The notes beneath the pieces were generated by a model. That model saw nothing but the letters and a program-made list of their open reading frames with translations, searched no databases and was not told where the DNA came from. From Candidatus Poribacteria bacterium (GTDB lineage: Bacteria; Poribacteria; WGA-4E; WGA-3G), in contig PYJA01000113.1 in assembly GCA_003635185.1 (NCBI GenBank), positions 1 through 64,000 of the forward strand: a stretch of 64,000 bases of DNA, read 5' to 3'. A program made the position numbers and the translations under genes. Shown piece by piece: positions 58,120-64,000 of the stretch; the stretch's first letter is position 1, and each line of letters begins with the position of its first letter.

Positions 58120-58360
58120 AGACATTAGAAATTCATGGTAAATACGCGGATTTTTAATGTCGGGAAGGGGTGCTGAATGCACCGACAGTGTTATATGCCA
58201 AAGGACACCGTCGATGCTTAGCACTGCCGTATCGTATATTTAGGCGTTCTACGACAGCGCTGGTCTCTATTTTATCATGGAAAGTCCGTGTAAGTCAATT
58301 TAGGGACCAGCAACCCCTACAGGGTTTATTCCCACTTCGGACCTGCCCCTGTAGGCCTGT
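58120..58360 (+). ncRNA. Putative structured leader or small RNA downstream of the promoter array
   Basis: Hairpins: 58158-58163/58182-58187, 58259-58265/58305-58311 (GCTGGTC/GACCAGC), 58316-58324/58347-58355 (CCTACAGGG/CCCTGTAGG); no ORF. Confidence 0.4.
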
Positions 58361-58403
58361 CTAAACATTCAACTTGCTTCATGATATAGTAAAGGAGCAC
58401 AAG

Positions 58404-58625
58404 ATGAGACAGTACTACAAACCACTTCTCATATCAATTATAATTACGCTTATGATAATAAGCGGTTTGCTGCTGTTTGGCACTTATGATGCCACGCAGG
58501 CAGACACGTTTGACTGTGAACGGATAAGATTGGACTGCGTCCCTCGTGGCCCCAAGCCGATTTGTCCAAATATGGATTTAACCCCACGCTGCCCACTAAA
58601 TGCAGCAACAAAGAGGAGAAATTAA
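58404..58625 (+). CDS. Small secreted or membrane-anchored Cys-containing peptide
   Basis: aaaggagcacaag RBS; hydrophobic N-terminus 'LLISIIITLMIISGLLLFG' then 'CERIRLDCVPRGPKPICPNMDLTPRC'. Confidence 0.6.
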   Translation: MRQYYKPLLISIIITLMIISGLLLFGTYDATQADTFDCERIRLDCVPRGPKPICPNMDLTPRCPLNAATKRRN

Positions 58626-58626
58626 C

Positions 58627-59496
58627 ATGCAGAAAAAAATGTTATGGGGACTCGGTGTCCTCGCGCTACTGATCTGCACTGCATTTGTTTTTATGACAGT
58701 GCGCAATCGTGCTGAGATTCGGCAACTCAAAGAAGGGACTGCCGCAGCAGAAAAACCGTTAGAAGATAGCAACAAGCGAAAACCTGTCGCGAAAGCTGAC
58801 GAACAACCCCCTGCGGAACCGGGTTTCAAATGGGTGTGGCATAATGACCACTGGGACAAAGTGCCAATAGACGCACCAGATACGTGGCAAGGGGAACCAC
58901 ACACCGTAGATGTTTCAACGCCGGCCCCTGTCCCTGTGAGCGTTAAGACACACCTCCCCTTACTGGTCGAAATAGAAAATCCGATAATTAAGAAACAGAT
59001 CCTGTTAAGAACGATAAACGTTGACGGTATTGATATCGATTGGGCATCTCTTTCGCCAGATGAACTTGCCGAAACAATTGCAAAGTTGGAACGGCGCGAA
59101 ATCACAGAACCCGCTGGGTATTATTATAGACGCAGATCAGACAACTCACTACTTTTCGATGAAAGCGGATATCCCATTCTCCACAAAATAGGTGAACCCT
59201 TTATCTCTGTTGCCTGGACGATGGAATTCAGACCGCCACAGGAAGTATACGAGGAATACAGACAACTTGCCCGGCGACGTAATTTGCTGGATCCTTCGCC
59301 CGAACTTGACAACATCAGGGCACAAATGGAGGAGATGAGACGCACATACGCTGGTCCCCTCCCCGTCACCTTTGGGATTTCATGTGCAGGAAACGATATC
59401 GATGCGCAGGTAAAACGTGCTCATGAAACTATTGACCAATTGAAAGCAGGATTTTTTAGACAACTTGGAATAGAGTATTTATTAAGTAGATACTAA
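58627..59496 (+). CDS. Hypothetical membrane-anchored protein
   Basis: gaggagaaatt RBS, N-terminal TM 'MLWGLGVLALLICTAFVFM'; no recognised domain. Confidence 0.7.
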   Translation: MQKKMLWGLGVLALLICTAFVFMTVRNRAEIRQLKEGTAAAEKPLEDSNKRKPVAKADEQPPAEPGFKWVWHNDHWDKVPIDAPDTWQGEPHTVDVSTPAPVPVSVKTHLPLLVEIENPIIKKQILLRTINVDGIDIDWASLSPDELAETIAKLERREITEPAGYYYRRRSDNSLLFDESGYPILHKIGEPFISVAWTMEFRPPQEVYEEYRQLARRRNLLDPSPELDNIRAQMEEMRRTYAGPLPVTFGISCAGNDIDAQVKRAHETIDQLKAGFFRQLGIEYLLSRY

Positions 59497-59524
59497 ACTG
59501 TTATAACGTAAAGGAGAAACTATT

Positions 59525-61147
59525 ATGAAACGGATAAATCTATTGATGGAAAAACGCACACTTGTGATGAGTATGCTGTTCATACTTGTTTTCGGAACAC
59601 TGGTATCAGGAGAAATCAAATTCAGCTCCAAAACTGCAGCACCTCTGATAGGAGGTTCAAGCGGATCCGATTCGCCTTTGAAAAAGATAGATATCATCAC
59701 AGGTGATGAGCAGTGGCCGAATGGAAAAAAAGTGCATGTATTCATTGTTGCGGGTGCAAGGGGACTGGGCGTAGGTGAAGGAACGCTCGAACCGGTCACC
59801 ATACTTGGAAAAACGCACTCTGTCTGGGAAGATGGGCCTGATTATGTTGGCACCACAGACCCTAACGGCTCCTGGACATACAGCACAGCATCTTTAGTCG
59901 CAACTTTCATGACGAAGGAAATACCAGAAGACAGTGAACAGACAAGCTTTCCGTGGAGCGCGGAGGGCATTGTAAAACTGACCCCCTACGTTTGGCAGCA
60001 AAGCGTCTCTACTGGTGGTAGTGTCTCGTTGCCAATAACAATTTCGGGATCGTATTCTACGTCGGGAACCTGGACACTGAGTAGCGATCTTTCTACGAGA
60101 CGGGCGGCTGCGTCTGGCACATCGGGCACGCATACGGTGGATGTTAAATACAAATGTACTTCCTGTAATAAGGAAGGCGATACAAAAGAATCCATCGGTG
60201 GTGCTGCTGCACATGCCGTTGAAACTTGTTCACGCGAAGGGTGTGATGTTAAATACAGAAAATGTGATACTACCGCCAAGGCATTGCATTCGCTGTGTGA
60301 GGGATGTAATGAGTATCGATGTGAAGCAACAGACAAGACGCATGAAAAAGTAGAAAGATGTATTTCCCATTACTATGGCTCTACGCTCATATACGGTTGC
60401 GGGCAATCTTATTGGTTGTGTGCAAGCGATGCGTCAAACCATAAAAATTGGTCGTATTGTAGTCGCCCTGGCATTACGCATGCATATCGATCCTGCGCTG
60501 CGTCAATGCACACGATACAAGCAAGCTGTCCTGAAACGGATGGAAACGGGAATACTTGCACTGTGACGGGGTTTTACCCGTGTGAGTATCATACACACAA
60601 CTTCCCCACTGGCAGTGGCAGTAGCAGTGGCAATCAGAACAATGGCGGCGGTCAGAACAACAACGGCGGAGGTCAGAATAACAACAACGGCGGAGGTCAG
60701 AATAACAACGGCGGTGGCGGTGTGGGGCAAAACACCAACCAATACGTTGACCCAAGCAATGGCGGCATGCCCGTAGCCAATGGCGGCTGCACCACACCCC
60801 CGGCAAATGGTGGTTGCACCACAACGCCAACGCTCGTCAACTGCGATAAGCGTTATGACTATAGCTGCTACGTCAAAGTCCGTAATGCTTATGAACACCA
60901 AGTGACCTGTGCAGGTTGTAATAGTCAGTATTGGACGTGCAACAGTTCCGATGTGGCAAAACACGGACTACGTAGCTGCACGCGCCCGAGGCAACATGGA
61001 GGTTCTCGGTGTGACAACCAATGGCGGCGATGCGCCCATAACCCATATCCTATATATGGAGGCAATCAGATTCGTGATGCCGCACCGCCGTGTAGCACGC
61101 CGCCGAGTCACATTTACCTTGAGTGTTCAGGCCCTGTATTACCTTAA
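59525..61147 (+). CDS. Secreted Cys-rich protein with Asn/Gly low-complexity linker
   Basis: Signal peptide; many paired Cys; 'GNQNNGGGQNNNGGGQNNNNGGGQNNNGGGG' repeat. Confidence 0.75.
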   Translation: MKRINLLMEKRTLVMSMLFILVFGTLVSGEIKFSSKTAAPLIGGSSGSDSPLKKIDIITGDEQWPNGKKVHVFIVAGARGLGVGEGTLEPVTILGKTHSVWEDGPDYVGTTDPNGSWTYSTASLVATFMTKEIPEDSEQTSFPWSAEGIVKLTPYVWQQSVSTGGSVSLPITISGSYSTSGTWTLSSDLSTRRAAASGTSGTHTVDVKYKCTSCNKEGDTKESIGGAAAHAVETCSREGCDVKYRKCDTTAKALHSLCEGCNEYRCEATDKTHEKVERCISHYYGSTLIYGCGQSYWLCASDASNHKNWSYCSRPGITHAYRSCAASMHTIQASCPETDGNGNTCTVTGFYPCEYHTHNFPTGSGSSSGNQNNGGGQNNNGGGQNNNNGGGQNNNGGGGVGQNTNQYVDPSNGGMPVANGGCTTPPANGGCTTTPTLVNCDKRYDYSCYVKVRNAYEHQVTCAGCNSQYWTCNSSDVAKHGLRSCTRPRQHGGSRCDNQWRRCAHNPYPIYGGNQIRDAAPPCSTPPSHIYLECSGPVLP

Positions 61148-61217
61148 TTGTTAAAAAGGTGTTTCAGCCATCACTCAAACCCAGGCAGGTACTGCTGTAC
61201 CTGCCTCTCTCTCAATT

Positions 61218-61399
61218 TTATAGTCCAATCCGAAAATATGTGGACATCTCAATGAACAACAATCCCGCACCATTGCTGCTGGCGAGGTTAGGAAACCTCG
61301 CCAGCAGGGGGTACGCGTGTCTCGTGTGGACCGAAACCATCGCTGCTGGCGAGGTTTCCTAACCTCGCCAATGTCCAGGCGATTGTGAGTTTTACTATA
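61218..61399. mobile_element. TATAGT-family MITE abutting the OST start codon
   Basis: Ends tatagtccaatccgaaaatatgtggacat... and ...gattgtgagttttactata; two gaggttaggaaacctc palindromes inside. Confidence 0.65.
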
Positions 61400-63390
61400 T
61401 GAAAACGACTCGTTACAAAAATCTTGTTTCCTGCCTTCTGCTATTTGGCATTCTGTTTCTCGCTTTCTGGATACGCATTCAGAGCGCGGAGACACTCCCT
61501 GATGGACAATTCCTGGAAAATGATGGTTACTTTTACTATTGGCAAGCAAACACAATAGTGGAACAAGGCAAACTCCCACCGCGCGACATGCACCGATGGC
61601 TGCCGCTCGGTAGAGATAACGGATTGCTCTTGTCACTGTATCCACATCTGCTGGCACGGACCTATAAAGCGGTCAACCTATTTTTCAAAGACGTATCGTT
61701 GTATCACGTCAGTCTTTACCTACCGACGATCTGTTTTGTGATTGGTTTAGGTGTTCTCTGTCTTTTCCTTTATAGCACGTTCGGTGCATTTGTGGCGAAT
61801 ACCACAGGAATCTTAATCGCAACGCTCCCTGGTACAATAGGCCGTAGTACTGTCGGATTTGGTGATAGAGATTGCTGGTGTCTGCTGCTTGCTATTGTTG
61901 TCATTGTTACCTACCTCATCGCGTTGCAAACACAAACCCCGCGCAAACGTACTGCTTGGACACTCATGAGTGGGTTTTTCACCCTTTTAGGTGGGTTATC
62001 ATGGGAAGGATTTGGTGCATTTTTACTTATCATCTACGCGATAGAGATATGGCGATTTCTCACTTCAGAAAGAGAAACAGACATCTTATATTATCTACTT
62101 TGGGTCTGTTCCTTTGTTCCCGCGCTTTATCTTATCGCGCCTGCGTATCGTCGCGGTGAATTCTTTGCGGCACACCTTGCCGCCTTTGTTCTTGTGCTAC
62201 CTATAGCAATTTTGGCAATGCGCGCACTCCGACACCTACTCCTTACAATCCCACAGACAGCAGAGACGTTAAAAAGTCACAGCCGGAAACTTGCACTCGG
62301 GTTGACGGTCTTCATGCTCGGCATCGGACTTGTCTACTTTTTCACACAACTCAAAAACTTTGGGACAACAACAATCCTATTGAACACTCCGCTCATGCAA
62401 ACCGTTACGGAACTTCAAAATCCCCATTTTAACTTTTGGACTGGCAGGTACGGAAGCGGCTTTATTATTGCAAGCATCGCGCTTGTAGCTGGTGCCTACT
62501 ATTGGAAACGCTTGATACTTGCACTACCGCTCTGTCTTTTCGCATTAACCACCTTTGCGAGAAAACCGATAGATGCACTCTTCGGTGAATTGACAACCAC
62601 GGTTCTCTTTTTTGTGGCACTCGCTGCCTGCGTTCTTGGATACTTATACACCGCTTTTTGCCAACAAAAACAAACGGATAAAGCACAACTTGCATATATC
62701 TTCTTGGCTTTGTGGTTCTTTTTATGGACTGCACTCTCCCGCGACGCAATGCGTTATGACTTTTTTATCGGTATATCTGTTGCCTTCTTTACTGCGCTCG
62801 GTATTAAAGCATTCGCGGCAGCAGCTGGGAATTTCGTGAACAACACACGCGCTGGCACAATCGCAGCAACCACTGCACTTGTCCTCATCCTCTTTTGGGC
62901 ACCCACAGGTGGACATGCGCGTTTCTCACTTTATGCTTCAGAGCAGATGCGGGCTGCAATACCCGGACAGCACTCTCAAATTAACAACACTTTTTACTGG
63001 ATAAAAACAAACGTCAAAGGCGGTGTAGTTGCTGCACATTGGCGGTCCGGTAGCCAACTCAATGTGCTCGCTGGTGTCAAAACGATCACTGATCAGGATC
63101 ATTATATACCCAACTGGATATACTTATACAACCAACACGTGCATCATGCTGCCAACGAACGCGAAGCACTTGAATACCTAAAAACACACGAAGCTACACA
63201 CATCCTTATCACACCTGATGACCCGCATGACTCCTTCCTGAATAGAAATCCACTCGGCAACAGAGGTTTCAAACCCTTGTTTCCCAAATCCTACTTTGAC
63301 ACATCTTCCATAAAACTTTGGGAAATTCACTACCCGCCTGATATAGAAGTAGACCCGAAATATCTTGAAATAGCGGTGCCGAAAGAATAG
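61399..63390 (+). CDS. STT3/PglB-like oligosaccharyltransferase (GT-C)
   Basis: 'LENDGYFYYWQANTIVEQGKLP', 'GRSTVGFGDRDCW', 'GGLSWEGFGAFLL', multi-TM, C-terminal 'HWRSGSQLNVLAGVKTITD' at the WWDYG position. Confidence 0.7.
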   Translation: MKTTRYKNLVSCLLLFGILFLAFWIRIQSAETLPDGQFLENDGYFYYWQANTIVEQGKLPPRDMHRWLPLGRDNGLLLSLYPHLLARTYKAVNLFFKDVSLYHVSLYLPTICFVIGLGVLCLFLYSTFGAFVANTTGILIATLPGTIGRSTVGFGDRDCWCLLLAIVVIVTYLIALQTQTPRKRTAWTLMSGFFTLLGGLSWEGFGAFLLIIYAIEIWRFLTSERETDILYYLLWVCSFVPALYLIAPAYRRGEFFAAHLAAFVLVLPIAILAMRALRHLLLTIPQTAETLKSHSRKLALGLTVFMLGIGLVYFFTQLKNFGTTTILLNTPLMQTVTELQNPHFNFWTGRYGSGFIIASIALVAGAYYWKRLILALPLCLFALTTFARKPIDALFGELTTTVLFFVALAACVLGYLYTAFCQQKQTDKAQLAYIFLALWFFLWTALSRDAMRYDFFIGISVAFFTALGIKAFAAAAGNFVNNTRAGTIAATTALVLILFWAPTGGHARFSLYASEQMRAAIPGQHSQINNTFYWIKTNVKGGVVAAHWRSGSQLNVLAGVKTITDQDHYIPNWIYLYNQHVHHAANEREALEYLKTHEATHILITPDDPHDSFLNRNPLGNRGFKPLFPKSYFDTSSIKLWEIHYPPDIEVDPKYLEIAVPKE

Positions 63391-63447
63391 TTGGGTCCGT
63401 AGATATTTGTCAAAATGTATCGCTATTCGAAGCTCGTTCTTGTAAGG

Positions 63448-63471
63448 GGGCGAGGTTAGGAAACCTCGCCA
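63448..63471. repeat. gaggttaggaaacctc palindromic repeat
   Basis: 'ggcgaggttaggaaacctcgccac'; same core near 38771, 40577, 49740, 61285, 61350. Confidence 0.7.
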
Positions 63472-63651
63472 CAGGACCGATTTATTTTCTTAAACTTCAT
63501 TCAAGGGGGGAATGCGTCCGTCCTGTTAAGATAACGGAAATACGTGAGTTGCAAATTTTTTCCTTGCAAATTCCGACTAATTTAGGATATACTTTATAGA
63601 CATAATGAGAACACAACACAGAAGCTTAGTTTTGAAATAAAGGTGAGATAG

Positions 63652-64000
63652 ATGCTTTTTAATTTTGCAAATGTTCTAATTTTCTTAGTTGTCGGTTGCT
63701 TGTTTGTCGTCCTCAATCTTACTATTTCTCGTCTTCTGCATACAAAACTATTTTCAGGCGAAAAATATATCCCTTATGAATGTGGGGAAGACCCAATTGG
63801 CGACACACGCATTAAGTTCAACACGCGCTTTTATGTTATTGCTCTCATTTTCCTTATCTTTGACGTGGAAGTCGTGTTCCTTCTTCCATGGGCAGTCGTG
63901 TTCCGAGAGTTAGGACTCTTTGCATTTTTGGAAATGCTTGTCTTTATCGCGATCTTGTTAGTCGGTCTCGCTTATGTGTGGGCAAAAGGCGATCTTGAGT
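63652..64000 (+). CDS. nuoA: NADH-quinone oxidoreductase subunit A, 3' end beyond window
   Basis: MLFNFANVLIFLVVGCLFVVLNLTISRLL...KYIPYECGEDPIGDTRIKFNTRFYVIALIFLIFDVEVVFLLPWAV...; open to window end, so absent from ORF track. Confidence 0.92.
   Translation, partial: MLFNFANVLIFLVVGCLFVVLNLTISRLLHTKLFSGEKYIPYECGEDPIGDTRIKFNTRFYVIALIFLIFDVEVVFLLPWAVVFRELGLFAFLEMLVFIAILLVGLAYVWAKGDLE

Noticed and set aside
60474-60964. Antisense ORFs over the NNGGG repeat region
   Set aside because: Low-complexity sequence opens several frames; the plus-strand protein with signal peptide is the supported one

Overview
The window looks like a chromosomal segment of a Gram-negative-type environmental bacterium. 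The gene content (many sulfatases, PhyH dioxygenases, LamG and WD40 secreted proteins) resembles Candidatus Poribacteria or relatives; that assignment is inference only. From left to right: (i) the tail of an ISKra4-like transposase; (ii) a type I restriction-modification island (hsdM-hsdS-...-hsdR-DUF45 metalloprotease) with a DUF1828 / OLD-like ATPase-TOPRIM / DUF4062 operon between hsdS and hsdR; (iii) a BMP-family lipoprotein; (iv) a formate dehydrogenase alpha subunit that the ORF track splits at an in-frame TGA, read here as a selenocysteine codon with an fdhF-type SECIS hairpin; (v) cupin, pepA, queF, a degenerate IS701/IS4-like element, an FAH-family protein, an SDR and a multiheme cytochrome-TPR protein; (vi) secreted/outer-membrane genes (WD40-cohesin-dockerin, TonB receptor, large FlgD-tail protein, PorV-like); (vii) sulfatases, a duplicated small-protein/sulfatase block with a retropepsin-like protease, and two tandem RDD-PspA-like fusion proteins; (viii) a PD-(D/E)XK-like gene flanked by copies of a sulfatase 3' end, and a DUF433/DUF5615 toxin-antitoxin pair with a shortened toxin; (ix) PhyH, lactonase, WD40 and LamG genes; (x) three sigma70-like promoters at an exact 61-bp period and a structured leader ahead of a Cys-rich secreted protein cluster and an STT3/PglB-like oligosaccharyltransferase; (xi) the start of nuoA. 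Several MITE families occupy the intergenic regions. The strongest findings are the selenoprotein, the RDD-PspA fusions, the promoter array/leader/Cys-rich/OST locus and the embedded defence operon. No rRNA, tRNA or CRISPR array was recognised. Family names come from recognition of protein motifs; no database search was run.
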